Shown piece after piece: positions 9,658-17,842 of a DNA stretch of 49,138 nucleotides. The position numbers and the translations under genes were made by a program. Every line of letters starts with the position of its first letter. Position 1 is the stretch's first letter. The DNA is from Cellulosimicrobium funkei (GTDB lineage: Bacteria > Actinomycetota > Actinomycetes > Actinomycetales > Cellulomonadaceae), in assembly GCF_001019615.1 (NCBI RefSeq), contig NZ_JNBQ01000030.1, positions 1-49,138 on the forward strand, given 5' to 3'. The notes under the pieces are model-generated. The model was not told the origin of the DNA and made no database searches. It was given only the letters and a program-made list of their open reading frames with translations.

Positions 9658-9724
9658 GTGATGCTCCTTGCAGTTCGGGGCTCAGGGGTGAGCCGGTCGG
9701 TGGCGAGTCCCGCCACCTGCCGGG

Positions 9725-9919
9725 TCACTTGCCGAGCAGCTTCTTGATGGTCTTGACGTCGGCGGGCGAGACCACCTGGTCCTGGGCGAGGCGGCGCTTG
9801 CGCTTGGTGGCCTTGTGCTCGAGCAGGTGTCGAGCGTTGGCCTGCTCGCGCATGACCTTGCCGGTACCCGTGATGCGGAAGCGCTTCTTGGCACCCGAGT
9901 GCGTCTTGTTCTTCGGCAT
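9725..9919 (-). CDS. rpmI: 50S ribosomal protein L35
   Basis: A 64-residue very basic L35 ([22 protein letters not shown] start, [14 protein letters not shown] middle, KKLLGK end). Full length for the family. The 109-base gap after infC holds a small GCCGCC/GGCGGC hairpin at 9948-9963, and AAGGAGA lies just upstream of the ATG. Confidence 0.98.
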   Translation of the reverse strand: MPKNKTHSGAKKRFRITGTGKVMREQANARHLLEHKATKRKRRLAQDQVVSPADVKTIKKLLGK

Positions 9920-10028
9920 GACTGCCGTCTCTCCTTGTGTCCGGTCAGCCGCCTCGCGGCGGCCGACGTGTTCGGGTCCTGGCCGGTGGGCCCGGACCCC
10001 GAGCAGGGTCGGTCTGTGCTGCCGGCCG

Positions 10029-11042
10029 TCAGCCGGCCTTGCCTCGCGGTGCCGGCTTGGGCGCCGGGCGCGGGGCGCTCGGCTTGGGCGCGGCAGGCTT
10101 GGGGGCCGCCGGCTTGGCGCCGGACGCCGGCGCGGACGGAGCCGCCGGTGCCGGACGAGGAGTGGCCGGGCGCGGCGCGGCGGGCTTCGAGTCCGCAGCC
10201 GGTCGGGCAGCGGGACGCGGTGCCGTGGCCGGACGCGGCGCGGGCGCCGAGCGCGGGGCGGCAGCCGTGGGCGCAGGCGCGGCCTTGGGTGCCGGAGCAG
10301 CCTTCGGCGCGGGCGCCTCCTCGACCGGAGCCTCGACGGGCGCCTCGACCGGCGCGGCGGCCTCGACAGGGGCCGGGGTGGCCTCGACGGCCGGGGCCTC
10401 GGTGGCCTCGGGCGCGTCGACGTCCTGGTCCTCGGGGCCGTCGACCGTGCGTGCCGCGGCGCGCTGGGCGGACTTCGTCAGCCGGGGCTCGGCCTCCTGC
10501 GCCCGCTTGCGCTGCTCGCTCTTGGCGTCGGCCTTCTTCTTCACCGGGCCGAGCACCATGGTCATGTTGCGGCCGTCCTGCTTCGGCATCGACTCCACGA
10601 AGCCGAGCTCCGCGACGTCGTCCGCGAGGCGCTGGAGCAGACGCACGCCCATCTCGGGGCGGGACTGCTCGCGGCCGCGGAACATGATCATGACCTTGAC
10701 CTTGTCGCCGGCGGCGAGGAAGCGCTCGACGTGGCCCTTCTTGGTGCCGTAGTCGTGCGGGTCGATCTTCAGGCGGAAGCGGATCTCCTTGAGGACCGTG
10801 TTCGCCTGGTTGCGCCGCGCCTCACGCGCCTTCATGTCGGACTCGTACTTGAACTTGCCGAAGTCCATGAGCTTGGCGACGGGGGGTCGGGCGTCCGGGG
10901 CGACCTCGACGAGGTCGAGGTCCGCGTCCTGGGCAAGGCTCAGGGCAACCTCGGTGCGGACGACGCCGACCTGCTCCCCGCCGGGACCGATGAGTCGGAC
11001 CTCGGGGACGCGGATCCGATCGTTGATGCGAGGCTCGCTGAT
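10029..11042 (-). CDS. infC: Translation initiation factor IF-3, ATC start, long Ala/Pro-rich tail
   Basis: IF-3 binds the 30S subunit, blocks 50S joining and rejects non-canonical start codons. The conserved N-terminus ([15 protein letters not shown]) begins at an ATC codon at 11042-11040, preceded by AGGAG. The first in-frame ATG (10868) would cut off the first 58 residues. ATT/ATC/ATA starts on infC are the known basis of IF-3 autoregulation. Core domains run to about residue 169 ([14 protein letters not shown], then the C-domain with [15 protein letters not shown] and [11 protein letters not shown]). About 168 further residues are almost entirely Ala, Pro, Lys, Glu and Arg with short repeats such as APKPAAPKP. 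Such tails occur in actinobacterial IF-3s and vary in length; their role is unknown. Confidence 0.96.
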   Translation of the reverse strand: MSEPRINDRIRVPEVRLIGPGGEQVGVVRTEVALSLAQDADLDLVEVAPDARPPVAKLMDFGKFKYESDMKAREARRNQANTVLKEIRFRLKIDPHDYGTKKGHVERFLAAGDKVKVMIMFRGREQSRPEMGVRLLQRLADDVAELGFVESMPKQDGRNMTMVLGPVKKKADAKSEQRKRAQEAEPRLTKSAQRAAARTVDGPEDQDVDAPEATEAPAVEATPAPVEAAAPVEAPVEAPVEEAPAPKAAPAPKAAPAPTAAAPRSAPAPRPATAPRPAARPAADSKPAAPRPATPRPAPAAPSAPASGAKPAAPKPAAPKPSAPRPAPKPAPRGKAG

Positions 11043-11087
11043 GTGATGCTCCTAGGAAGTCGTCGGTAGACCACCCGGGACGAAGAA

Positions 11088-11118
11088 GGCCTCCGTCCCT
11101 GAGCGCAGGGCGGAGGCC
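11088..11118 (-). terminator. Attenuator-like hairpin in the infC leader
   Basis: On the minus strand GGCCTCCG pairs with CGGAGGCC, and an inner CCCTG/CAGGG stem is closed by a tetraloop. The 3' arm runs directly into TTCTTCGT. This stem-plus-pyrimidine layout, 46 bases before the infC start codon, resembles an intrinsic terminator inside a leader, that is, attenuation of the infC-rpmI-rplT operon. Confidence 0.6.
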
Positions 11119-11119
11119 A

Positions 11120-11299
11120 TCAGGTCGGGACGTCGCACCGGGCGACGACCACGTCGGGACGTCCCCGAAGGGTGCGTCCCGGACCAGGACCCGGCCTCTG
11201 TCGCGACGTTCGTCGGCGGTCGAGACCCGGGTGGGATGAGATCCACTTGCGCACTCGCACCCCTCCCGTCGCCCGGAATCCGGACGAGGAGACGCGCAC
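11120..11299 (-). other. Possible leader ORF ending at the infC attenuator
   Basis: An open frame in the infC leader ends with TGA at 11122-11120, one base before the attenuator stem begins. It could start at a GTG at 11299 (about 59 residues) or at an ATG at 11314. The predicted product is arginine-rich and matches nothing I know. Position rather than content suggests a role; in so GC-rich a sequence an open frame this long can arise by chance. Confidence 0.25.
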
Positions 11300-11316
11300 G
11301 AGTCGGTCAGCCATCA

Positions 11317-11322
11317 AGGATA
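11317..11322 (-). promoter_or_regulatory. Probable extended -10 of the infC operon
   Basis: TGCTATCCT on the minus strand fits an extended -10 (TGn then TATnnT). It would start transcription near 11310 and give a leader of about 270 bases. No good -35 is seen. The 377 bases of 11043-11419 thus hold this leader plus the divergent furA promoter. Confidence 0.45.
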
Positions 11323-11382
11323 GCAGGTGCAGGGCGGGTCCTCGTACCCGGCCGAGAGCCGAACTCCGGATCGCCTCCATCA

Positions 11383-11413
11383 TTGGAATTCTTCCAGTTT
11401 ACGTGGTTAGAGT
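11383..11413 (+). promoter_or_regulatory. furA promoter with overlapping inverted repeat
   Basis: TTGGAA at 11383-11388 and TAGAGT at 11408-11413 (19-base spacing) form a plausible promoter whose start would coincide with the ATG at 11420. An inverted repeat TGGAA-TTC-TTCCA at 11384-11396 covers the -35. It is AT-rich against its surroundings and is a good candidate for the autoregulatory Fur-family operator. Confidence 0.55.
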
Positions 11414-11419
11414 GGTGCC

Positions 11420-11884
11420 ATGACGACAGGAGCGACGCCCGGCGTGGGGACGAGCCTCGACGACGGGCCACGACGCGCCCGCCACGAGGGCGAGCTGCGC
11501 GACCACGGCCTGCGCGTCACCGCGGCCCGGCTCGCCGTGCTCGACGCGGTCGAGCTCCAGCAGCACGCCGACGCCGACGACGTCCTGCGGGCCGCTCGCG
11601 CGTCGCTCGGCTCCGTCTCGGTCCAGGCGGTCTACGACGTCCTGCACACGCTCACCGACAAGGGGCTGGTCCGCCGGATCGAGCCCGCGGGCCACCCGGC
11701 GCGCTACGAGCGCCGCCTCGGCGACAACCACCACCACGTGGTGTGCCGGGGCTGCGGCGCCGTCGCCGACGTGGACTGCACGGTCGGCCACGCGCCCTGC
11801 CTGACCCCCTCCAGCACGTCGGGGTTCCAGATCGACACCGCCGAGGTGACCTTCTGGGGCCTCTGCCCCGACTGCGCGGACTGA
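11420..11884 (+). CDS. furA: Fur-family transcriptional regulator (FurA/CatR type)
   Basis: A 154-residue metalloregulator with an N-terminal winged helix ([16 protein letters not shown], then [22 protein letters not shown]) and a C-terminal dimerisation domain. [10 protein letters not shown] (CxxC) and LCPDC (CxxC) form the structural zinc site. The gene lies 114 bases before a catalase, as in furA-kat pairs where the regulator represses the catalase until peroxide or metal loss inactivates it. No Shine-Dalgarno precedes the ATG and a -10 ends six bases before it, so the mRNA is probably leaderless. A FurA/CatR role is inferred from the neighbour. Confidence 0.9.
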   Translation: MTTGATPGVGTSLDDGPRRARHEGELRDHGLRVTAARLAVLDAVELQQHADADDVLRAARASLGSVSVQAVYDVLHTLTDKGLVRRIEPAGHPARYERRLGDNHHHVVCRGCGAVADVDCTVGHAPCLTPSSTSGFQIDTAEVTFWGLCPDCAD

Positions 11885-11998
11885 TCACCCCCACCCCGCT
11901 CCCGTACCTCGCGCATCCCGAACGCGCCCGTTTCCTCACGAAGATCCCGGTATGAGAAAGCCCATCGGGCCGCGACCGCGGCCCACGGAAGGAGACCC

Positions 11999-13513
11999 AT
12001 GACCGCCCCCTTCACCACCACGAACGCCGGCGCACCCGTCGCCTCGGACGCCCACGCCCAGACCGTCGGCGCCGACGGGCCGATCGTCCTGCACGACCAC
12101 TACCTCGTCGAGAAGCTCGCCCAGTTCAACCGCGAGCGCGTCCCCGAGCGCGTCGTCCACGCCAAGGGCGGCGGAGCCTTCGGGACCTTCACCGTGACGA
12201 ACGACGTCAGCGCCTTCACGCGCGCCGCGCTCTTCCAGCCCGGCACGACCACCGAGATGCTCGCGCGATTCTCCTCCGTCGCGGGCGAGCAGGGCTCCCC
12301 CGACACGTGGCGCGACCCGCGCGGCTTCGCGCTGAAGTTCTACACGACCGAGGGCAACTACGACCTCGTCGGCAACAACACGCCCGTGTTCTTCCTGCGC
12401 GACGGCATCAAGTTCCCCGACTTCATCCGCTCGCAGAAGCGCCTGCCCGGCTCGAACCTGCGTGACAACGACATGCAGTGGGACTTCTGGACCCTGTCCC
12501 CCGAGTCGGCGCACCAGGTCACGTGGCTCATGGGCGACCGCGGCCTGCCGTCGAGCTGGCGCCACATGGACGGGTTCGGCTCGCACACCTACCAGTGGAT
12601 CAACGCGGCCGGCGAGCGCTTCTGGGTCAAGTACCACTTCAAGACCCAGCAGGGCATCGACAACCTCTCCGCCGACGAGGCGTCGCAGCTCGCGGGGTCG
12701 GACTCGGACCACCACATCCGCGACCTGTACGAGCACATCGAGGCGGGCGAGTTCCCGCGCTGGACGCTCTCGGTCCAGGTCATGCCCTACGAGGACGCGA
12801 AGGCCTACCGGTTCAACCCGTTCGACCTGACCAAGGTGTGGCCGCACGCCGACTACCCGCTGGTCGAGGTCGGGGTGATGGAGCTCAACCGGAACCCGGA
12901 GAACTACTTCGCCCAGATCGAGCAGGCCACGTTCGCGCCGAGCAACTTCGTCCCCGGCATCGCGACGAGCCCCGACAAGATGCTGCTCGCGCGCATCTTC
13001 TCCTACGCCGACGCGCACCGGTACCGCGTGGGCACCAACCACGCGCAGCTCCCGGTCAACGCGCCGCACGCGGCGAGCGAGGGCGGCCACTCGTACGCCA
13101 AGGACGGCGCCATGCGCTACTCCTTCTCCTCGGCGACCACGCCGGTCTACGCGCCCAACAGCCAGGGCGGTGCGCACGCCGACCCGGCCCGCGCCGCGGA
13201 GTCTGCCGGCTGGGAGGCCGACGGCGAGCTGACGCGCTCCGCCGCGACGCTGCACCCGGAGGACGACGACTTCGGCCAGGCGGGCACCCTCTACCGCGAG
13301 GTCTTCGACGACGCAGCGCGCGACCGCTTCCTCGCGACGATCACCGGGCACGTCGGCGCCGTGCGCAGCGACGAGATCCGCGAGCGGGCGATCGCGTACT
13401 GGACGAACGTCGACGCCGGCCTCGGCGGCGCGCTGCGCGTCGCGCTCGCCGCCACGGGCGCGCCTGTCGAGGGCGGCCAGCCCGGCACCGCGGCGGAGCC
13501 GGTGCGCGTCTGA
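11999..13513 (+). CDS. katA: Heme catalase
   Basis: A 504-residue monofunctional heme catalase that converts hydrogen peroxide to water and oxygen. The distal histidine is H54 in [10 protein letters not shown]. The distal asparagine lies in [11 protein letters not shown] (126-127), with [26 protein letters not shown] before it. The proximal heme tyrosine is in [14 protein letters not shown] near residue 335. The length matches small-subunit clade enzymes. GGAAGGAG stands before the ATG. It follows furA and is probably both co-transcribed with it and regulated by it. Two strong hairpins close the unit. Confidence 0.96.
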   Translation: MTAPFTTTNAGAPVASDAHAQTVGADGPIVLHDHYLVEKLAQFNRERVPERVVHAKGGGAFGTFTVTNDVSAFTRAALFQPGTTTEMLARFSSVAGEQGSPDTWRDPRGFALKFYTTEGNYDLVGNNTPVFFLRDGIKFPDFIRSQKRLPGSNLRDNDMQWDFWTLSPESAHQVTWLMGDRGLPSSWRHMDGFGSHTYQWINAAGERFWVKYHFKTQQGIDNLSADEASQLAGSDSDHHIRDLYEHIEAGEFPRWTLSVQVMPYEDAKAYRFNPFDLTKVWPHADYPLVEVGVMELNRNPENYFAQIEQATFAPSNFVPGIATSPDKMLLARIFSYADAHRYRVGTNHAQLPVNAPHAASEGGHSYAKDGAMRYSFSSATTPVYAPNSQGGAHADPARAAESAGWEADGELTRSAATLHPEDDDFGQAGTLYREVFDDAARDRFLATITGHVGAVRSDEIRERAIAYWTNVDAGLGGALRVALAATGAPVEGGQPGTAAEPVRV

Positions 13514-13523
13514 GCCCCGGGTC

Positions 13524-13589
13524 CGTGGCGGTCCCGAGCCGCCACGCCGTCACGCCGGCCGTCGTCCCCTGCGGGGCGGCGGCCGGCGT
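13524..13589 (+). terminator. Tandem hairpins downstream of katA
   Basis: An 8-bp stem CGTGGCGG/CCGCCACG (13524-13546, seven-base loop) is followed by a longer stem ACGCCGGCCG/CGGCCGGCGT at 13552-13561 and 13580-13589, with further pairing inside. They lie 11 and 39 bases beyond the stop. Confidence 0.65.
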
Positions 13590-13651
13590 CGTCGCGGCAC
13601 GTCCCGCACGGGGGGCGTGCTCCGCCGCCGCCGGATGGAAAGATGGTCGCC

Positions 13652-14014
13652 ATGAGTACCGAGAACGCTGCCGTGCCCGACCCCTCCGCCGACGCCGTGC
13701 GCGACATCGCCGACGTCGCCGCCGTGGAGGTCATCACGTCCGCGGCCGTCCACCTCATGAGCGCCGCAGCCGTCAAGTGCGGCCTGGCCGAGGACGCGCA
13801 GGAGCAGGGTCACCTGGACCTCGACGAGGCGCGCAAGCTCATCAACGCGCTCGCCGCGCTCGTCACGGCGAGCGCTCCCGACATCGGCAACCAGCACGCC
13901 CGGTCGCTCCGCGACGGGCTGCGCTCGCTCCAGCTCGCGTTCCGCGAGGCGTCGGTCTACCCCGACGCCCCCGGCGAGGGCCCGGGCGAGAAGTACACGG
14001 GCGCCGTGAGTTGA
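13652..14014 (+). CDS. DUF1844 family protein
   Basis: A 120-residue conserved actinobacterial protein of unknown function. The family core is visible: VEVITSAAVHLMSAAAVKCGLAE, then LDLDEARKLINALAALV and HARSLRDGLRSLQLAFREAS. It is predicted all-helical with no signal or membrane segment. I chose the ATG at 13652 over the one at 13643. AAAGAT at 13639-13644 is a possible -10 that would give a leaderless message, and GGAAAG is a possible ribosome site. In many actinobacteria this gene sits beside infC; here furA-katA lies between. Its stop overlaps the next gene (TTGA). Confidence 0.85.
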   Translation: MSTENAAVPDPSADAVRDIADVAAVEVITSAAVHLMSAAAVKCGLAEDAQEQGHLDLDEARKLINALAALVTASAPDIGNQHARSLRDGLRSLQLAFREASVYPDAPGEGPGEKYTGAVS

Positions 14015-14850
14015 GCACTCCCCCGGTGCCTCGGCCGCACGGCGGGTCCTCCGAGCCGCCTCCGGGTCCGCCGCCGTCGCCGACCAGGCCGGAGAACGGC
14101 CCGCGGGGGACGACGCCGCCCGCGGTCCCGGGCGCTCCCTCGTCGGCCGGTGGACCGCCGTCGTTCGCCCCGGCCTCCGCGGCGCCCCTGGGGCCGGCCT
14201 CGCACGCAGCCTCGGGCGCGTCGCCCGGCACCGTCGGCGCGGGCCCCACCGCCCCCCGGAGCGTGGGCGCACCGGGCACCGCCGCACCCGGACCGGACGG
14301 GGCACCGTCCGCCGCCGGGAGGACGACGGCGCCGCCGCGTCGCCGCCGCGGCGCCGTGGTGGCGATCGCGGTGCTCTCCCTCCTCCTCGCGGCGGCCCTG
14401 GGGGTCGGCGCCTACCTGTGGGTCACCACGACGCGCTGGCAGGAGTCGAGCGCGGACTGGGAGGGCGAGGCCCGCGGGCTGGGCGAGGACGTCGCCCGGC
14501 TCCAGACCGAGCTCGACGGCGCGAACGCGGAGCTCGACTCGGCGCGCACCCAGCTCACCGCCGCGCAGGACCGCATCAGCGACCTCGCCAACGAGAAGGC
14601 GCAGCTCGGCGACGAGAACGAGGCGTCCCAGCAGTACCTCGACTACCAGAGCCGGGTCTCCGAGGCGGCGGGCAAGGTCGCGGCCGCGCTCGGCCAGTGC
14701 ACGACGGCGCAGACACAGCTCATCGGCTACCTCAACAACCGTGACGCGTACGACCCCGCCGACCTGGAGCGGTTCGCCGACCAGGTCGACCTGCTGTGCC
14801 AGGAGGCCACGGACGCCAACACGCAGCTCCAGCAGGAGCTCGCCGGATGA
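14011..14850 (+). CDS. Proline-rich single-pass membrane protein with coiled coil
   Basis: A 279-residue protein I cannot assign to a family. Residues 1-109 are a disordered Pro/Ala/Gly region, 110-113 are four basic residues, and about 114-138 form one membrane helix (VAIAVLSLLLAAALGVGAYLW). About 148-200 are heptad-like coiled coil (DVARLQTELDGANAELDSAR), and a last helical region carries two cysteines. The topology is probably N-in, with the coiled coil outside. The TTG start overlaps the DUF1844 stop (TTGA); a GTG at 14026 is the alternative. Its stop overlaps the protease start (ATGA), so the three genes are likely coupled. Confidence 0.75.
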   Translation: MSTPPVPRPHGGSSEPPPGPPPSPTRPENGPRGTTPPAVPGAPSSAGGPPSFAPASAAPLGPASHAASGASPGTVGAGPTAPRSVGAPGTAAPGPDGAPSAAGRTTAPPRRRRGAVVAIAVLSLLLAAALGVGAYLWVTTTRWQESSADWEGEARGLGEDVARLQTELDGANAELDSARTQLTAAQDRISDLANEKAQLGDENEASQQYLDYQSRVSEAAGKVAAALGQCTTAQTQLIGYLNNRDAYDPADLERFADQVDLLCQEATDANTQLQQELAG

Positions 14851-15635
14851 CCCGGCGCCGACCCTGGCCGGGCACCAGGGGCGACTCCGGGCGCCTCGTC
14901 GGCCGGCGCGTCGTCGGGTCGCTCGTCTCCGTGACCCTGCTCGCCGGCCCGCTCGCAGCGTGCGGCGTCCTGCCGGAGCTCCCGGAGCCCGTGCCCGACT
15001 CGGTCGTGCCGTCGCTTGTCGCCCCCGACGACCCCGCGGGGTCCGAGAACCTCTCGCCCGACGGCTTCGACGCCGTCCGGCGCATGGCCGTGCGCATCCG
15101 CAACGTGCGCTGCGACGGGCTGTCGACCGGCTCGGGGTTCGCCGTGGACTCGCGCACGCTCATCACCAACAAGCACGTCGTCGACTCGTCGCGCTCGTTG
15201 CAGCTCCTCACCTACGACGGCCGCGACATCGCGGCCCAGACCGCGAGCGTCGCCGGCCTCGCGGACCTCGCGATCGTCCGGACGTCGGAGGACCTCCCGT
15301 CGGCCCCGACCCTCGCGGCGGCCGACCCGGCGCCGGGCGACCCCGTGACGGTCGTGGGCTACCCCGAGGGCGGCCGGCTCACGGTGACGCAGGGCTCCGT
15401 CATCGGGACGACGACGGACCCGCTGCACGAGAACCTCGGCGAGGTGCTGGTCACCGACGCGCCGGTCGAGCCGGGGAGCTCCGGCTCCGCCGCGCTCAAC
15501 GACGCCGGCGAGGTGATCGGCGTCGTCTACGCCAAGACGTCGACCGACAAGTCGCTGCTCGTCCCGGTGAGCACGCTCCAGACGATGCTCGGCGACGAGT
15601 CGGCGTTCACCGCCCTCCCGGAGTGCGACGCCTGA
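14847..15635 (+). CDS. Lipoprotein trypsin-like serine protease
   Basis: A 262-residue secreted S1-like protease. Residues 1-38 are a signal peptide with a basic n-region and the lipobox LAAC, placing the lipidated cysteine at residue 39. The predicted triad is H110 (LITNKHVV), D140 (LADLAIV) and S212 (EPGSSGSA); GSGF precedes the histidine as in HtrA/trypsin folds. There is no PDZ domain. It should act anchored on the outer face of the membrane. The ATG overlaps the stop of the coiled-coil membrane protein. A substrate or partner is not evident. Confidence 0.88.
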   Translation: MTRRRPWPGTRGDSGRLVGRRVVGSLVSVTLLAGPLAACGVLPELPEPVPDSVVPSLVAPDDPAGSENLSPDGFDAVRRMAVRIRNVRCDGLSTGSGFAVDSRTLITNKHVVDSSRSLQLLTYDGRDIAAQTASVAGLADLAIVRTSEDLPSAPTLAAADPAPGDPVTVVGYPEGGRLTVTQGSVIGTTTDPLHENLGEVLVTDAPVEPGSSGSAALNDAGEVIGVVYAKTSTDKSLLVPVSTLQTMLGDESAFTALPECDA

Positions 15636-15713
15636 CCGGTCCTGTCGCGGCAGGTCGTGGGTCGTCGGCGCGACCCGTCGAGGCGCCCCCGCGCGCACCC
15701 TTGACCCCGGGTC

Positions 15714-15719
15714 TACCCT
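15714..15719 (+). promoter_or_regulatory. Probable -10 for the GerW-like gene
   Basis: TACCCT ends seven bases before the ATG at 15727, and no Shine-Dalgarno lies between, so the message is probably leaderless. The -35 is not recognisable. Confidence 0.4.
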
Positions 15720-15726
15720 TCCTGCC

Positions 15727-16254
15727 ATGAGCACACACGCGAGCTCGGACACGCCCCCCGTCGACCCGGCGCACATCACCCACGCAGCGCGCGACACGCT
15801 CACGGTGCGTCGCGTCTTCGGAGAGTCCTACGAGCGTGACGGCACGCTCGTCATCCCCGTCGCGACCGTCTGGGGCGGCACCGGCTCGGGCTGGGGCTCC
15901 GGCGCGGGAGAGCTCTCCGGCAAGGGGGCCGCCGACTGGCGGCGCCGCGTCGGGGCGGCCGCCGCCCCCGCTCCGGAGGCCGAACCGGCGTCGACGACGC
16001 CCGACGCGAGCGGTTCGTCCGACCCCGGGTCGGGCAACGCCGGCGGCGAGGCGGGCGGCGAGGGCTCGGGTGGCGGTGGCGGCTTCGGCGTCCGCGTCGT
16101 CGCCAAGGGCGTCTACGTCGTCGACGACCAGGGCGTGCGCTGGCAGCCGGCGCTGGACCTCAACCGCGTGATCCTCGGCGGGCAGGCCCTCGGCGCGGTC
16201 GTCGCGTTCTCGGCCGCGCTCGCGTGGGGCTTGAGCCGCCTGCGCCGTCGCTGA
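15727..16254 (+). CDS. GerW/YtfJ-like family protein
   Basis: A 175-residue protein resembling the sporulation protein YtfJ/GerW family. RRVFGESYERDGTLVIPVATV (about 29-49) is followed by glycine-rich segments around 52-65 and 105-120. FGVRVVAKGVYVVDDQGVRWQPALDLNRVILGGQ comes next, then a C-terminal hydrophobic helix (about 150-168) ending in basic residues. In Bacilli the family affects germination, but actinobacterial members occur in non-sporulators and have no established role. A disordered Ala/Pro/Ser/Gly stretch separates the two halves. It converges on sseB with a 25-base gap. Confidence 0.75.
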   Translation: MSTHASSDTPPVDPAHITHAARDTLTVRRVFGESYERDGTLVIPVATVWGGTGSGWGSGAGELSGKGAADWRRRVGAAAAPAPEAEPASTTPDASGSSDPGSGNAGGEAGGEGSGGGGGFGVRVVAKGVYVVDDQGVRWQPALDLNRVILGGQALGAVVAFSAALAWGLSRLRRR

Positions 16255-16279
16255 GCGACCCGGCACGCGACGGGACTGG

Positions 16280-17020
16280 TCAGTCGGCGCGACCGACCCG
16301 CAGCTCGAGCCCGTCGACCCGCTCCGACACGACGGCGTCCGTCGCGAGCGCGGCGTTGACCTGACCGAGCACGGCGTCGAGCCCCGCCCTGTCGAGCCCC
16401 GCGTCGATGCGCAGCACGACGGCGACCTCGGCGCGCCGTCCCGGCTCCGCCCACGCCCGCGCGACGTGCGGGATCCCGGCGAGGGCGCCCTGGACCGCGG
16501 TGACCACCTCGGGGACGACGGTCCCGTCGACGACCGCGGGCGACCAGTCCTTGCCCTGGGCGAGCGCCCACACGGCCGGGCGCGGCACGAGCGCCGTCAC
16601 CGGTCCGCCCGGGTCGACGACGAGCAGCGACCAGTCCTCGCTGACGGCGGACAGCGCCGCCCGCCGGGCGTCCACGGGGACGGGCCGCGCGCTCGCGCGC
16701 CACGCCGCCATCGCCGCGACGGACGTGAACACCGGGAGCGCGCGACGCCCGTCCGGTGCCTCGATCGCGACGACCCCGGCCGAGGCCTCCTTGTCGACCG
16801 TGTGCCCGTGCTCGCCCTCTCCCGCGCTCTCGAGCTCGGCGAGGATCGGCACGAGGACGCGCGTGTCAGCGAGCCGCGCGACGACGTCGGCGAGCGACGC
16901 CGATCCCCCGGCGTACGCGTCGAGCAGCGCGGCCAGCGCCGGGTCGGCCGACCCGTCGTCGCCCGCGAACCCGGACGACGGCGGGAGCGCCTTCCCCGGG
17001 GAGTCCGGACCCACCGTCAC
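16280..17020 (-). CDS. SseB family protein
   Basis: A 246-residue SseB-like protein. The N-terminal half has the family pattern: [54 protein letters not shown] and then LVVDPGGP. The C-terminal half (about 165-246) resembles the second SseB domain, with [15 protein letters not shown]. The actinobacterial function is unknown; the Salmonella name refers to enhanced serine sensitivity of an unrelated context. The GTG start overlaps the priA stop (GTGA), so it ends the histidine operon. Confidence 0.85.
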   Translation of the reverse strand: MTVGPDSPGKALPPSSGFAGDDGSADPALAALLDAYAGGSASLADVVARLADTRVLVPILAELESAGEGEHGHTVDKEASAGVVAIEAPDGRRALPVFTSVAAMAAWRASARPVPVDARRAALSAVSEDWSLLVVDPGGPVTALVPRPAVWALAQGKDWSPAVVDGTVVPEVVTAVQGALAGIPHVARAWAEPGRRAEVAVVLRIDAGLDRAGLDAVLGQVNAALATDAVVSERVDGLELRVGRAD

Positions 17021-17760
17021 GGCCGGCCCGCGACGTCGAGCGCCTGGGGCAGCGTGAACGCGCCCGCGTAGAGCGCCTTGCCCACGATCGCGCCCTCGAC
17101 GCCCGCCGGGACGAGCGAGCGCAGCGCCTCGAGGTCGGCGAGGCTCGAGATGCCGCCCGACGCGACGACGGGTGCGTCCGTGCGCGCGGCGACGTCGCGC
17201 AGGAGGTCGAGGTTCGGCCCGCGCAGCGTGCCGTCCTTGGTCACGTCCGTGACGACGTAGCGCGCGCACCCGGCGGCCTCGAGGCGGTCGAGGACCTCCC
17301 ACAGGTCGCCGCCCTCCTGCGTCCACCCGCGCGCGGCGAGCGTGGTGCCGCGCACGTCGAGGCCGACCGCGATCGCGTCGCCGTGCTCCGCGATGACCTT
17401 CGCCGTCCACTCGGGGTTCTCGAGCGCCGCGGTGCCGAGGTTGACGCGGCGCGCACCGGTGGCGAGCGCGCGCTCGAGCGACGCGTCGTCGCGGATCCCG
17501 CCGGAGAGCTCGACCTGGACGTCGAGACGCGCGACGACGTCGGCGAGCAGCTCCGCGTTGGAGCCGCGTCCGAACGCGGCGTCGAGGTCCACGAGGTGGA
17601 TCCACTCCGCACCGCCCGACTGCCAGTCGAGCGCGGCGGCGAGCGGGTCGCCGTACGAGGTCTCGGAGCCGGCCTCGCCCTGGACGAGGCGGACGGCCTG
17701 GCCGTCGGCGACGTCGACGGCGGGCAGCAGCACGAGGCGGTCGGTCACGGGGTTCTCCAT
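17017..17760 (-). CDS. priA: Phosphoribosyl isomerase A (HisA/TrpF bifunctional)
   Basis: A 247-residue TIM barrel that isomerises ProFAR in histidine synthesis and, in actinobacteria, also phosphoribosylanthranilate in tryptophan synthesis. The first catalytic Asp is in [18 protein letters not shown] and the second in [16 protein letters not shown]. Phosphate-binding loops are [16 protein letters not shown] and [16 protein letters not shown] carries the tryptophan found in PriA. The dual role is inferred from lineage; no trpF is seen in the window to test it. ATG start, 82 bases after hisH. Confidence 0.95.
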   Translation of the reverse strand: MENPVTDRLVLLPAVDVADGQAVRLVQGEAGSETSYGDPLAAALDWQSGGAEWIHLVDLDAAFGRGSNAELLADVVARLDVQVELSGGIRDDASLERALATGARRVNLGTAALENPEWTAKVIAEHGDAIAVGLDVRGTTLAARGWTQEGGDLWEVLDRLEAAGCARYVVTDVTKDGTLRGPNLDLLRDVAARTDAPVVASGGISSLADLEALRSLVPAGVEGAIVGKALYAGAFTLPQALDVAGRP

Positions 17761-17796
17761 CGGTGTCGGTGCTCGGGGCAGGAGGCGCGTCGCTGC

Positions 17797-17831
17797 GCGC
17801 CCGGTGGGGCGCCCGGGCGGTGTGCGCCCGG
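17797..17831. repeat. Three short direct repeats between hisH and priA
   Basis: GCGCCCGG occurs at 17797-17804, 17809-17816 and 17824-17831. In a region of this composition it may be chance, and no hairpin with a clear role forms. Confidence 0.3.
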
Positions 17832-17842
17832 TGCGCGGGAGG

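Noticed and set aside
10029-10868. infC beginning at the first ATG
   Set aside because: This removes the conserved N-terminus [12 protein letters not shown]; the ATC start with AGGAG fits all IF-3s.
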